64,000 nucleotides of DNA from Heloderma charlesbogerti (lineage: Eukaryota > Chordata > Lepidosauria > Squamata > Helodermatidae). The position numbers and the translations under genes are program-made. Of this stretch, positions 11,654 through 22,740 are shown piece by piece. The notes below the pieces were generated by a model. That model saw nothing but the letters and a program-made list of their open reading frames with translations, did no database searches and was not told the origin of the DNA. Positions within the stretch are counted from its first letter, which is position 1. Each line of letters starts with the position of its first letter. Where the stretch lies: positions 620,001 to 684,000 of the forward strand of contig JANEZZ010001862.1 of NCBI GenBank assembly GCA_026122225.1. The letters run 5' to 3'.

Positions 11654-12599
11654 ACTGTTTTGAAATGAAAGTATTGCTATGTATGCCAACAATAGTGTGA
11701 TGGCAAGACACCTAATTCCAATAAAACTGACAAGGCTTTCCTCCCCCTCCCTGCCCCCAGCCTCATCAGATGACAGGGTGTCAGAAGCCTAGGGACATAG
11801 AAGGAGAAGCAATTGGTAAGGAAGCCAAACCTAGTCATGCAGACCAAGGAGACAATTCTGCAGAGGCAAGAAGATAAAAATGTGGTGAAGGGGTAGGAGG
11901 AGAAAAAGAAGAAGGTTCCCAACTTTGTTTAATTCTATGGGGGTGTAAGTTCTGTGCTTGCGTTCTTCAGTTGCATAAAATGGCTCTGGCTTACGCACAT
12001 GTCTCTGCACTCTTCTTTCCAGAGCTGGATCAACAACTATGGTAAAGCGCACCACCACACAGAAGCTTAGATTTTATCTCCCCATTTCATTCTGCTAGCA
12101 GGCACCCCTCTTATTCTCTTGCAATTGGCCATCTTCCTTCTCTTTGCCTTGTTCCTTAATCAGTGGTCAGGGAAGATATGCCGCATTCTTAGCCATGTCT
12201 CACAAGCATTCCTCATTATAAAGGACATCCCGCATCTGTTTTGACCTTTCAAGTACAGTTTTGCGTTCCTTCAGTAGCTTTGCAAAGCTCTCCAGCTGCT
12301 TTCTCTTGACATTCTGAGAGGAGGCATATGGTCAAATATGTGTCATCCATCATCATGCATGATGGGGGAAAGTACACTTCCAGGGACAGGGTAATTTAGA
12401 AACTTTTTTGCCAGCTCAGAAGCCCTGCTGTTCCAGTCAGTACAAGATCTCTTTGTCATTTAACCTGGTTCTGCTTTTGTTGATCTGGTCTCAGTATACA
12501 TTTTTTTCCTGGGTCATAGCACCTTGCTAGTTCCTGGAACTGCCTACTGCCTGTGTCATACGTATATTTCTAAACAGTTTGGGTTCTGTCTGTGGTATT
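11654..12599. other. Intergenic, no gene recognised
   Basis: No exon or classified repeat seen. The sequence contains short purine/pyrimidine-rich tracts only. Confidence 0.6.
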
Positions 12600-13800
12600 T
12601 AGGGCATAATTCCATTCATGTTTAGACTTGGGGGCAGAGGGTTCTCCATGACAACAGAAAGAGAAGCGAATGGAGGACTACTCGGATTTTTTTCAAAGGA
12701 TCGGCTTTGGTGCACGCAGGGCTCCACGAGTGAGTGCACCACACCAGTATAAGTCGCTTCACAGAACATACTTCTGGGTTGGGGGGCGGTGATTGGTGTG
12801 AATGTCATCTGACTGGCAGGGGCTGCCCAACCAATAAGAGAGGCTCCCCCCCCCATCCAGGCTCTCTCCCCCTTCTCCTTTGATAAAATCACTCTCCTTC
12901 TCTCCCCCCCCCACATTACTTACTCCCTTAAAGCAACAATCATTATAAGAATAGAATGTTCTCTCTGCCTTGAACCTGCTGAAGCGCGAATAATCTCTTT
13001 CTCCCCCCCCCCCACTGGCATTACTTCCTTCCTTAAAGCAACAAAGAACACAGCGCCATGTTGCGATCAACTGAAGCTTTGAAGCTTCGACATTAAGGCT
13101 CCTAAATGCGTTATTTTGATTCATGGGAATCTCAGTAACTTCAGGAGATTGTGCATTTTGGAAACAAGCCTCATTGACCACAATGGGAGTTACATCTGAG
13201 TAGACACACTTATGTTTGAGCTGAGAAAGGCAAGGACGGGAAACAAAGGGATGGGAAACCAGCCCCCTTTCTAACTCGATGCTGCACAGGATCAGATGAT
13301 CAAAGGTGGAAGTAGTTACTTCTGAATGGCAATAAATCAAACAGTGGGGAATCACAGCTTTGAGAAAGTGCTTTACAGTCTTTAGGGAATTAGTGCTTTA
13401 AAATGTGCTATTTCAATTCAGGGGTATCTCTGTAAATTCTAATGTGCACATTCAGGGGACAAGCCTCATTGACCACAATGGGAGTTACTTTTGAGTGGAC
13501 ACTAAATGGTTTGTGCTGGAAAACATAGGGATGGGAAACACAGGGACAGGAAACACCCCTTGACTGGGGTCACAGTGAAAGGCACACCCCTGGGGTCAAT
13601 GCAGGGGTTAGGGCACACAGCCACTATACTGGGGAGAACCCGACTTAAGGAAAAGAATCAGACTTCAAGCAGTCTCAGAAAATCCATTTTTTCCCTGATA
13701 AGCTCCAGGGGGGCTGCTGGATGGCCACAACGTCATGTATCCCTAATGACATCCAAACATAGCCAGCTCAGAGTAAATTGCTCATGGAGACACCCCAGAG
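12600..13800. repeat. Dispersed repeat, copy 1
   Basis: Shares blocks with 17555-18010. Examples are AGAGAAGCGAATGGAG versus GAGAAGCGCATTGGAG, TTTGGTGCACGCAGGG versus TTTGGTCCATCAGGG, and the near-exact GGCCACAACGTCATGT (13723-13738). C-tracts and a repeated CATTGACCACAATGGGAGTT block (13173 and 13468) lie inside. Probably the inside of an old DNA transposon, but the family is not recognised. Confidence 0.55.
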
Positions 13801-13907
13801 GAAAAGTCCTACAGTTCCCAGCATTCCCCAGCCAGCCTTGCTGGGAGTTGTAGGACTTTAGGGCACAGTCCTACACATCTTTAGGGCTATGCATATTTAG
13901 GACTTTA

Positions 13908-14025
13908 GAATGCAATCCTGTGCATGTGTAGACAGATAAAAAGCCCTACCATTCCCAGAGAAAAGTCCTACAGTACTGGGAGTTGTAGGACTTCTTTCTG
14001 TCTAAACATGTATAGGATTACACCT
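13908..14025. mobile_element. 118-bp PIF/Harbinger-like MITE (TTA target-site duplication)
   Basis: Flanked by TTA at 13905-13907 and 14026-14028. The ends GAATGCAATCCTGTGCATG and the complement of CATGTATAGGATTACACCT are the decayed form of the 16967-17100 element, with the same AGACAGA inner arm and an AAGTCCTACA core. The 3-bp TWA duplication is typical of PIF/Harbinger. Confidence 0.75.
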
Positions 14026-14028
14026 TTA

Positions 14029-15590
14029 AAGGACCATCTTCTCCCACATTCTCTAGCCCACCCGATGAGGCTTTGATCTATATCCACCACCATCTTATTT
14101 ACAGTTGGTGAACAGTAGTGCAGTTAAGTAATTTTAGATTCTGGATGTAATGTATTATGGGGGGAGGTGCTCTTTAGATGGAGATGTATATTACTTCACT
14201 TACTTCAAATATTTGGGGACCATCCTGCTCATTCTGCTGAGTGGGGCCCTGGACATCTGCCCAAAAGCCTACCCTGATGACATCACCAGGGGTGAGTACA
14301 CAGGGCCTTCTGGTTGTGGCACATTATAGTCTCCATTAAGGGGATCCAGCTATTCAAAAACAACAGCAGAGAAAGGAATGTTCATTACCCTTTGTTTTTT
14401 GTTTTTAGTTATTTTGATTTACTCATCATCTACTAAACTTTACCACCCCGATGTCCTCTTTTACAGAGGACAGTCCTCTATTTGCATGGCTGCCAGAGGG
14501 TCATCCTTGTATTTGAAGGTGCCCTTTATTTGAGCAGCTGTCCTGTCCAGTTCCACTTTAAAGATCATGAACCATAAGAACTGCTGACCACGGGTGGCAG
14601 ACTCAATGGGCAGGCACAGAGGTCACCTGGTCACAGTTTTCCACAGTATGATGAGATGTACTGCATTTCTATTTAAATTATAACAATTATTTCTAAATTT
14701 GCATCTAAACATATACATTAGCATATGCAAATGTTATGTGAATCACTGCCCTCTTTTTTGCTGAAGCATTTCCTCTTTTTGAGTGATTCATAAGGGGCCA
14801 CCCTCATCACCAGGCTCTTAAAAGATGTGTCTTCCCCCTTTATGTTTCCTTCAAACACCCCTCCTCCCCCTCCTTCTCTGATACATTTTGCTCCTCTCAA
14901 AAGTGTGTCTGCCAGTCCTAACCCAACCATGGAGCATCAGCTGAGAGGTACCACCACAGAGAGTGCCAGACGGAGCACAGAGAGGATGTGCTGCTTGGCG
15001 CTCTCTGTGTTCAGCCTTTTGAGAGCGGCCGCCAGGCTGCTCTGGCATCCACACAGAGTGGGTCAAACACAGAACACACCACATTGCTATAGTCCTAGGA
15101 AGCAGCATAGATCACAGGGAAACCACCAGCAGCAGCACTCTCACTGGTGTCCCACAAATCAGCAGCAAGCTTGGCAGCATGGTGGCAGCAGGGAATTAGG
15201 AGAAGACTAGGCCGCTTGGCTGCTCTCGGGTATTTTTCTCCCGGGGGCAAAATTTTGGTGGGTAGGACACTGTGGGGGGGAGTTTCTGTAGGCCACACAA
15301 GAGACCCCCGAGGCCACCATGTGCTTTACACAATCAACTTCCTGTTGAGGACTCCTTTCAGTCCATTTGCATCCCATATACAGCAAAAATAAATAGAACC
15401 TCAGATGTGACAATCAAACAGAAGCCAGTCTGGGCACAAATATGAGAGGCTATGTCCACATAATGTCTATATGTACTGAATTGTATCATGCATACTTGTG
15501 TCCTGTCACCTTTATGTGTTTCATTTCCTGGCAGTCCTGTTTAGCATATACTTCTGTTTATCTGTAGACGTAAGAAACAGATTGGGCCGG
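14029..15590. other. Intergenic, no gene recognised
   Basis: Unique-looking sequence, GC-richer around 14930-15200. Open frames here are short, lack domains and have no partner exons, so none is called. Confidence 0.55.
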
Positions 15591-15945
15591 TTCGCATGTC
15601 ACGGCCAGGACATGTGCTGTTCTCAAGGCACTTCCGCTTTGCGTAAACAGCTATGAACGCCATATGTTGTTGCATGACTTGCAGACTCAGATACTATGGG
15701 TTGGTTATGGGTTAAACAACCCAGAGGTAACCTAACAACTAATCATCGGTGGACTCTGGGTTGTTTAAGCCATAAACAACCCAGAGCGTCCTGGCTTACA
15801 CATCATCTGACAACCTACAGAGGCATTTGTAGGTTGTTTTTCAAAGCTCACATTGAGCACGCATGCTCCACTTGTCCCTGGCAAATCATGAGTTAATTAA
15901 TTAACCCACGATTTGCTGCCATGACGTGCAAACCGAGTCAATGTT
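15591..15945. mobile_element. Palindromic MITE of about 355 bp
   Basis: Ends GGCCGGTTCGCATGTCACGG (left) and the complement of CCATGACGTGCAAACCGAGT (right) pair with a few transitions. Internal arms carry repeated AACAACCCAGAG units (15715, 15776) in both orientations. The design resembles the TAA-flanked element at 55126. Flanks ATT/AAT do not prove a duplication. Confidence 0.65.
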
Positions 15946-16966
15946 TAACTTCACAGGCATGTTGGATAAGATAAGATAGTCAGCTGAATAATGGACTGGA
16001 GCCAGGTACAATCAATTCAATGTATGACATTTTCAAAAGCAGCTTCTAATTTTGGGGTGGGGAACTTCAGTACTTGTTGATAAGTTCTTAACCCTTGCAT
16101 CTTCTGCCAATTATAATGAATTGCAGGTACTTGTCATTTTAAAAGCCAGCTAGACACAACTAAAGCCCTTCAGGGGTATTAAGTGATACTCAAGATTTGT
16201 CCTTTTTTGCCCTCTGCTTTCATCCAACCTAATTATTCTAGAGGGTAATTCCTGTGTCTCTGTATTTCACTTCTTAAAGCTGTTACTGGAATAATGCAAT
16301 TAACCGGAGAGTTACTTCACCAGGCTCTGGCATTACTATGTGGATAAGAAGAGAAACAGTAGGACTATTAAAAACATTTCGACCCCAGGGAGTTTTCAAA
16401 GTTCCCCACCTTTGTGAGACTGCGTTCCAGTCCTGAGGTGCTGAAACGTCCTGGATAATCACATGGTGGCTGGAGTATGACAAAACAAATTACTCTTTTC
16501 AGCATGGAGATCCCATCTTATTATTTTCAATTCTAAACATACACAAGCAGCTGATGTCTTTTCTGGCTTGTATTGTAGTCCTCCAAATGCTATACTTAGG
16601 ATCCTGCTAAGGTTACACAACAAAGGCTGTCTTTCAGTAAATGTGAAGCAATTGAGTGGAGTCCTGAAACAGTCCACATTCTCCATCTATATCCCCAGCA
16701 CAAACTTCCTACAAATTTTTTACTAAACACTTTCTAGGGGCACAAGTATATACATACCCCACCCACCTCTGGATGTAATGTTGGCTGATACAGTGAATAT
16801 CCCAATATGCTGACAATCCTACACAAATTCTGTAAATGAAAAAGGTGTACCAATGAATGTTAACTGTCACTTACAGGAGATGTCTGCATGGAATTCTTAA
16901 TTTTCACATAAATGTAAATATTCACCCATTTTTAAAATTCACTGGAAAACACACTTACTCAACTAA
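15946..16966. other. Intergenic, no gene recognised
   Basis: About 1 kb without exon or classifiable repeat. Confidence 0.6.
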
Positions 16967-17100
16967 GGGTGCAATACTATGCATGTTCAGACAGAAAAAA
17001 AATCCTACAACTCCTGGAATCCCTCCAGCAGCCATGCTGGCTGGGGCATGTTGGGAATTGTAGGACTTTTTTCTGTCTAAACATGCATAGGATTGCACCC
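16967..17100. mobile_element. 134-bp PIF/Harbinger-like MITE with TAA duplication
   Basis: Flanked by TAA at 16964-16966 and 17101-17103. The TIRs begin GGGTGCAAT and continue through CTATGCATGTT and AGACAGAAAAAA, about 36 bp with two mismatches. The centre is a further foldback built on TCCTACAACTC and CAGCCATGCTGGCTGGGGC. A textbook small Harbinger-type MITE. Confidence 0.88.
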
Positions 17101-17103
17101 TAA

Positions 17104-17554
17104 AATAACATTTATATAGACAGCCAAGTCAAGGGCTAATGCTGATTAATAGCTAGTTATTAGGATCAGACTCAAATAAAGATCCAGCACAGATGAAGTC
17201 CATGGCAAGCCTATTGCAACTAAGGAATCAGACCTCAGATTCAGAAGGCTAAAGTAGGCATCACTAGAAATAAATAGCCAGGAGATGTGTATATAGGTTA
17301 CATCTGAGAAAGTGATGCAGATTGGGAGACAGGCCATTGTTGCAAGACTGGCCTTGATCCATTTCTGGAGATCTAGGCTCAGCAGAAACCAGGGAGAGAG
17401 AGCTAGGATAACTTATCCGCTCAACAAGTTATATTATGCACCCTAAGCTGAAACGTACAGAATATGTATGGCTTGCATTCAAGGAAAAAAATATTCAAGC
17501 TGACAATGTGAAGAATGAGGAGAAAACAGGAGGCAAGATGAGTTGATGCTTTTA
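17104..17554. other. Intergenic, no gene recognised
   Basis: Unique-looking sequence, nothing identified. Confidence 0.6.
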
Positions 17555-18010
17555 TTACTGTCTCTTTCAACTATGCGGGGGGGGGGGTTGTCTTCATACC
17601 AATGGAATGAGAAGCGCATTGGAGTATTATCTGGATTTTTGTGGAATTGGCTTTGGTCCATCAGGGACACACGGAGCAAGGAAAGCCAAATGCACCGTAC
17701 CTTTAAAATCCAGTTTTCACAGGTCACACAGCGCTTGAAAGGACCATACTTCTGGCTTGGTTGTGGGGACATGCCCCTAGGAACATCCTGATCATACCGA
17801 ATTTAAAGTGGAGGGATGGGTACACACCAGCTGAACCACTGGGGAGCTGAATTAAATAAAAACAACAGAGTAAAGGTATTCTGCAAAATGCAGCTTCCCC
17901 ACAGGTAAACTCTGGGGTGGCTGTAGAGTGACCACAACGTCATGTGTCTCTAACGACTTTAGGCCACAGCAGCATTGGAGAAAACCTCCCATGGAGATGG
18001 GCCCACAGTG
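17555..18010. repeat. Dispersed repeat, copy 2
   Basis: Counterpart of the 12600-13800 repeat: shares GGATTTTTGTGGAATTGG-like and ATACTTCTGGCTTGG blocks and ACCACAACGTCATGTGTC at 17931-17948. Contains a G12-type homopolymer at 17577. Confidence 0.55.
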
Positions 18011-18607
18011 ACTACAAGGGCAAACAAGGTCTTACCCAGTGTTGCAAGTCCATGAGACAAGGTGATGGCAAATACTGAAGCAGAAGCAGACCATGATGGT
18101 AAAAAGCAGCAACACTCACTAGAGATGTGAAGGCCCAGAAAAAATGAAACAATTAGGAAAAAAACTGGTTTTTCCCATTTTTTCCCAGGGACCGTTTTTG
18201 TCCCCCCCTCCTTGGAAAAATTGAACAGCTTTGGATTATGAAATATTTTTTATAAAGTATTTATATATTGTTAACAAGCCTTTATTCCCCAAAAAATGAT
18301 TTCTGAAAACTATGTAATAAGAACACTTTTATAGAAAGACTAGAGATGTAAAATGTCTGGAAATAATGAAGCCATGGGGGGAAATATTTTTTTAATCCTC
18401 TCTGTAAGATTCCCAGCATAGTTAGTTCTTTCATTCCTTATTAAAATTATTGATTTAAAGTATATCTTACTGATAGACATTTATGCTCAGTTTCGCAACC
18501 TGTAAGTAGAGTCACCATTGTGCATTCTTGACAGTAAATGTGTATTCTTGACAGCTTGGGTTTTGTTCTACAGAGTCCTGTGCTTCTGATGGTGCAGCTG
18601 TCATTTA

Positions 18608-19017
18608 GGGTGCAATCATATGGGGATAGTTGGCCACCTCTGAACTTGGACTATCCAGTGCAGGGCAGGCAGAGTGCAGAGGGGATCTCCTCTGTGATCC
18701 GGCCACCCTGCATTTGCAGCTAGATGGCTGATTTCAGCTATCTAACCGGGGGGCTTCAGAGCGAGAGGGTGGGGAGAGGCTGGATGTCACATAGGAAGTG
18801 TCATAATGGTGCTTCCGCTGTCTCCTCCCCACCCCTGGGAACGCCCCCTTTTTGGCCGTTCCACATTCAAGACACGCCACGCTTCTTATGAGGGGGCAGG
18901 GCAGGGAGCCAGATTTCTAGGAATCAAGCTTGGAGCGCTGGCTCTGAGGTCGGTTCCCAGAAACTGAAAAATCCTATGGTGATCTAGACGCTTTATAGCG
19001 GCCATAGGATTGCACTT
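18608..19017. mobile_element. Harbinger-like non-autonomous element, about 410 bp
   Basis: Starts GGGTGCAATCATATGG directly after TTA (18605-18607) and ends CCATAGGATTGCAC plus TT, then TCA. The ends match the GGGTGCAATCCTAT family at 16967, but the inside is different and GC-rich. TTA/TCA would be a one-substitution target-site duplication. Confidence 0.65.
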
Positions 19018-19166
19018 TCAGTGTAGTTCTAATGTATTCAGGCAATAATTACAAATTTACTGAGTTTACTTTTAACAATTTTAAAATACAATGATAATTT
19101 TATGAGCAAATTAAGTCATACATAAAATAACTTTAGGAACAGAAAGGCTGCTTTGTGTTCCCAAAG

Positions 19167-19302
19167 CAGCCCTCCCCAAACTGGTGCCCTTCAGATACTT
19201 TGGACTGCAGTGCCCAGCATTCCTGATCATTGGCCATGCTGCCTGAGGCTGATGGGAGCTGAAGTCCAAAATATCTGGAGGGCACCAGATTGGGTAAGGC
19301 TG
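19167..19302. mobile_element. hAT-like palindromic MITE with 8-bp duplication
   Basis: A 136-bp foldback starting CAGCCCTCCCCAAACTGGTG and ending CCAGATTGGGTAAGGCTG. Arms include CAGATACTTTGGACT and its near complement AGTCCAAAATATCTG. Flanks TCCCAAAG and TCTTAAAG match 6/8. Members of this family recur at 22042, 22255, 33691, 40875, 55763, 56538 and 59396. Confidence 0.85.
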
Positions 19303-19455
19303 TCTTAAAGCAACAAAGCGACTTTAGATCTGTAAAGAGTGCTAAAAAGATAAGTATTGCTTATTTTAATTTTTTTCCTAAAATTTCTGTTTTTCCCACA
19401 CACAAAAACAACCCTGTTTTTTTTTTCCCGTGGCCTCATTTTACATCTCCAGTGC

Positions 19456-20060
19456 TCACAATACTGGAAATTTTATATCTCCAGTGCTCACAATTCTTAA
19501 ATATGTTCTATAAATATTGTTCCATCTAAAATATTGTAGTTTGCCACAGGTGCATCCTACCAGGTTGTGTAATGCAACATTTTCTCTGAAGATAGGATGG
19601 CTCTGTGTATTACCTGCTCACTCTATATGTAAAGCCATATTGAGGAATGGGAATCATTATGGAAGAAAGTCTGCTCTTGTCTGGCTCATGCATTAGACTG
19701 AGTGGGATCATCATACATAAGAAGATAATCTGGTTAAATGACTACATTAAAGCCAAACTGGAAGGAAGCTGGGATGGTGCAACAATGGTAGTGACTGAGG
19801 AGAAAACAACAAAACAAAAGTATAGCAACACAGTCACCAACTAGTTTGTGAGTCACACCCAATTCTCTCTTTGGAACATGCAAAGTCTCCCCTGTACTAA
19901 GATTCTCTTAATACAGGCAGTTTAAATTATTTTCTCAAGTTAGTTCCCATACATAAATTAAGATTTTGTTAGAAGGCCATGCACTAGGCAAAATGAAATG
20001 CTTTCCACTCAGTATATTACAGCATAATCCTATTCATGACAACTCAGAAGTTAGACCCAT
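19456..20060. other. Intergenic, no gene recognised
   Basis: No exon or classified repeat. Confidence 0.6.
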
Positions 20061-20196
20061 TGGGCAAAATCCAACATAAATCATACGTAAAGTAAACCCA
20101 TTGAAATGAATGGGACATAAGTTAGTCATGACTGACTTAAGTTCCATTTATTTCCATATGTCTGCTCTAAGTAGGACTTGTGTTGGATTTGGGCCA
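20061..20196. mobile_element. Palindromic MITE, 'GGGCAAAATCCAACA' family, copy 1
   Basis: The left half AAATCCAACATAAATCATAC through TGGGACATAAGTTAGTCATG folds onto the right half, which ends TTGTGTTGGATTTGGGCC. A second copy is at 20931-21068. Confidence 0.75.
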
Positions 20197-20930
20197 CTGA
20201 GTTCTGTAGAACATACTCCTAGATAAGTGTGTCTGGGACTGCAGCCTTAACCGGTAAGAGAGCTACTCTTAGAAATATGCATGTTTATTCAGACGCAAGT
20301 CCCACGGAGTTCAGCAGAGCTTATTCCCACATAAGAATGCATAAGAATGCAGCTTTTATGGGCTCATAAACGAATCCTGCCCTGCCACAGAGCTCCTAAA
20401 TGAAGGGAAGTAACACTTTATGTGCAAATATGCAATGACAGTATTTGATGCAGTCATTTCCTCACACAGAATAGAACTGTGGAAGTGCTGGCTAGGGGAA
20501 AAAAACTTGGGGAGGAGATTGTATGACTGAGTGATTCACATTCTGATGCAATCTGTCAAAGTGTTCTGTGCTCCAGCCGTACAAACCAGATCCACATAAA
20601 CTCTACATATATATTCATAAGTAACTCATTCTAATAATAACAAAATTGTGCTCCAGCCAAAACTAGCTGCTCCTGTTTCTATTTCTGTTTGTTCTGTTTT
20701 CTTTCCCTTCACTTCCCCCATGTCTTTTCCTTTCTTTATTGGGCAAACAAAAGTTCTCTCTTTATAAATTAAAAATATAAGGGTAGCAGGTAAATTGTAC
20801 TGGAGAATGGCCCCGATATTAAACCATAGTCTTTAGACTAGATTATATCTTAAGGCATTTTCTTTCACTACTTAGAGTTAGAGATACCCATAATGCAAGC
20901 ATCCTATGAAGCTGAAAATACAGGGGATAC
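20197..20930. other. Intergenic, no gene recognised
   Basis: Contains a decayed 'AGACGCAAGTCCCACGGAGTT' type repeat near 20290-20330. Otherwise nothing identified. Confidence 0.55.
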
Positions 20931-21068
20931 TGGGTGAAATTCAACATAAATCCTACTTAAAGTAGGGCCATTGAAATGTATGGGACTTAGGTTAGTCAGG
21001 GCTAAAAACTAAATATCAATTATTTCTATGAGTTTACTTTAAGTAGCACTTACATTGGATGTTACCCA
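20931..21068. mobile_element. Palindromic MITE, 'GGGCAAAATCCAACA' family, copy 2
   Basis: Same structure as 20061-20196. Trimmed to GGGTGAAATTC...GATGTTACCC it is flanked by ACT on both sides, a 3-bp duplication of Harbinger style though not the TWA consensus. Confidence 0.72.
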
Positions 21069-21358
21069 CTGGGTCATGCCTACTTTATCCTGAATCCCCT
21101 TTTAAAAATCAAAACCAAAATCAGCCCTGGAAGAGTAGGGGACCAGCATGGGAGAGGTGCTACTTGACCCTTTTCTCTCTCGCCATTTTCCAATTCTAAA
21201 TAGTCCCCCCCCCTCCATCTCACTTTTCCACCCAGAAGAGAAAAGATTTCACCCAGGACAGGTAGAGTAGCTCGGGGCTAGTTTTGAGGAGCAAATCAGC
21301 TGGAAGAAAAAGGATTAAGCATGCCCTCTTCCCTGCTCATTTTATACTAAAGATTATG

Positions 21359-21563
21359 GACTGGATCCAGACCCTTAATTCTACCTGCAAAAGTCACTTG
21401 CAGAACAAGAGGCCCACATTCTTGCCTTCCCCCTGAAGTCCCCTCCAGAGCAGATTTGGAGGCTGTGCAGGGGGGCTGCAGGGGAGGGGGAATGGATGTG
21501 GAAGTCCCGTTCCACAGAGTCCCTCCAATGGTGGAATGAAGGATCTGGATCCAACCCATCCAA
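21359..21563. mobile_element. MITE with GGATCCAGA-type inverted ends
   Basis: The left end ACTGGATCCAGACCCTTAAT pairs with the complement of the right end GGATCTGGATCCAACCC. The inside is a GC-rich foldback containing CCCCTCCAGAGCAGATTTGG. Related to the nested element at 22338-22565. Confidence 0.6.
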
Positions 21564-22033
21564 AGAAGGATCTGGTACCTGAAGCCTGCTTTTGGTTTGT
21601 TTTTAAGAGCATCTCTACACCAGCCTAAAATCCTGCATTTAAAATGGGGCTTTCTGCTTCCTTTTTAAATGCAGGATCACGACAACTCCCTTTTTCACGT
21701 GCTTCCTTTTTCCCCTCCCCCTCTTTCTCCCCATATCTGAGCCTTCCATCTTCTTTCATTGATCTTGCTTCTCTTCACAGTTTCCTCCGTGGTACCTGCC
21801 CCTTTCCCTCCCCTTGCAGATTACAGGTTGGTGGGTTGTGATTCACATGGCCACGCAATATGGACAGACAGCAGTCCCACCAATCAACACACACATACAC
21901 CCCAGATATGGCTCATAGTTGCCCAGCAGGACTGCTGGAATGCCACCATGCCAGCCTTTCAGTGTTACGCTGAATTTGGCTGTTCCATGATCATGGCACA
22001 CCATTGTGATGCTCTTATGGACTGTGCTCAATG
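21564..22033. other. Intergenic, no gene recognised
   Basis: Pyrimidine-rich sequence with CTTTCT/CCCC tracts; nothing identified. Confidence 0.55.
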
Positions 22034-22041
22034 TTGTAAAG

Positions 22042-22177
22042 CAGGGGTGGGCAGAAAGCAGCACTCCAGGTGTTTTGTACTTCAACTCCAAGCATTCCTG
22101 ACCATTATCCATGCTGACAGGGGCTTCTGGGAGTTAAAGTCCAAAGCTTATGGTGATCTACCTTATGCCCACCCCTC
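22042..22177. mobile_element. hAT-like palindromic MITE with 8-bp duplication
   Basis: Starts CAGGGGTGGGCAG and ends TGCCCACCCCTC. Foldback arms include TTGTACTTCAACTCCAAGCA and the complement of GGGAGTTAAAGTCCAAA. Flanking TTGTAAAG (22034-22041) and TTGCAAAG (22178-22185) match 7/8. Confidence 0.87.
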
Positions 22178-22254
22178 TTGCAAAGGATGTACCAAGGGGA
22201 AACCATTTCTGATATGCCAATGAATGGAATGTTGAACTGTAAGAAGTTCTAGAC

Positions 22255-22601
22255 CAGCCTTCCCCAACTTGGTGGTCTCCAAGTGGATTGTGCTACAATG
22301 TCCATCATCCCTAGAAGATTATGGGAGTTGTAGTCAAGGGCTTGTATCCTGAATAATCATTCCACCAGCATAAGGATACTGGTTGCGGAATGGGATTTCC
22401 CTGTCCATTCCTGCAGCCCCCCTACATGCCCTCCAAATCTCTTCCAGAGGGTTGGGGGACTCTCCAGTGGAGATTTGGAGGAGTCTGCTGAGGGGAGGAG
22501 AGGACCCAGAAATCCCATTCTGCCAACAGCATCTGCTGGTGGACCAATGATTCTGGATACAACCCCAACACATCTGGAGAATGCCAGGTTGGGCAAGGTA
22601 G
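22255..22601. mobile_element. hAT-like MITE interrupted by a second MITE
   Basis: Ends CAGCCTTCCCCAACTTGGTG and the complement of CCAGGTTGGGCAAGGTAG. Flanks TTCTAGAC (22247-22254) and ATCTAGAC (22602-22609) match 7/8. The usual central GTTGTAGTC...CAACACATCTGGAG is split by the 228-bp insertion at 22338-22565. Confidence 0.88.
22338..22565. mobile_element. 228-bp MITE nested in a hAT-like MITE
   Basis: Inverted ends GGGCTTGTATCC and the complement of GGATACAACCC, continuing inward through ATCATTCCACCAGCA and TGCTGGTGGACCAATGAT. Flanked by CAA on both sides (22335-22337, 22566-22568). Removing the insert and one CAA restores the continuous host-MITE sequence, so the insertion event is clear. 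Confidence 0.85.
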
Positions 22602-22740
22602 ATCTAGACATAGCACAAAAGTGCGAATGGTGATAGGACTCGCACCAAATTGTGTAGTGTCCAGTAAGGCTTTATACTTGCAGAACAAGCACTTTATAAT
22701 GCTAAGAAAAGAACTGTCGCTCACAATACATGCTTTGTAG

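Larger units (their letters stand above)
18119..19455. mobile_element. Possible 1.3-kb composite hAT-like element with two nested MITEs
   Basis: Possible terminal repeats are CACTAGAGATGTGAAGGCC on the left and the complement of GGCCTCATTTTACATCTCCA on the right. Both ends abut a homopolymer-rich GGGAAAAAA or TTTTTTCCC block. Inside lie a Harbinger-like element (18608-19017) and a hAT-like MITE (19167-19302), which would be later insertions. No clear target-site duplication, so the outer boundary is tentative. Confidence 0.45.

Noticed and set aside
12759..13355. 198-codon minus-strand open frame
   Set aside because: Reads through the dispersed repeat with C-tracts; no domain and low-complexity composition.
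14827..15210. 127-codon plus-strand open frame with His/Gln-rich end
   Set aside because: Frames on both strands are open in this GC-rich patch and no domain or splice partner is visible.
21759..22223. 154-codon plus-strand open frame
   Set aside because: Overlaps a hAT-like MITE with clear target-site duplication; the Cys-rich appearance is by chance.
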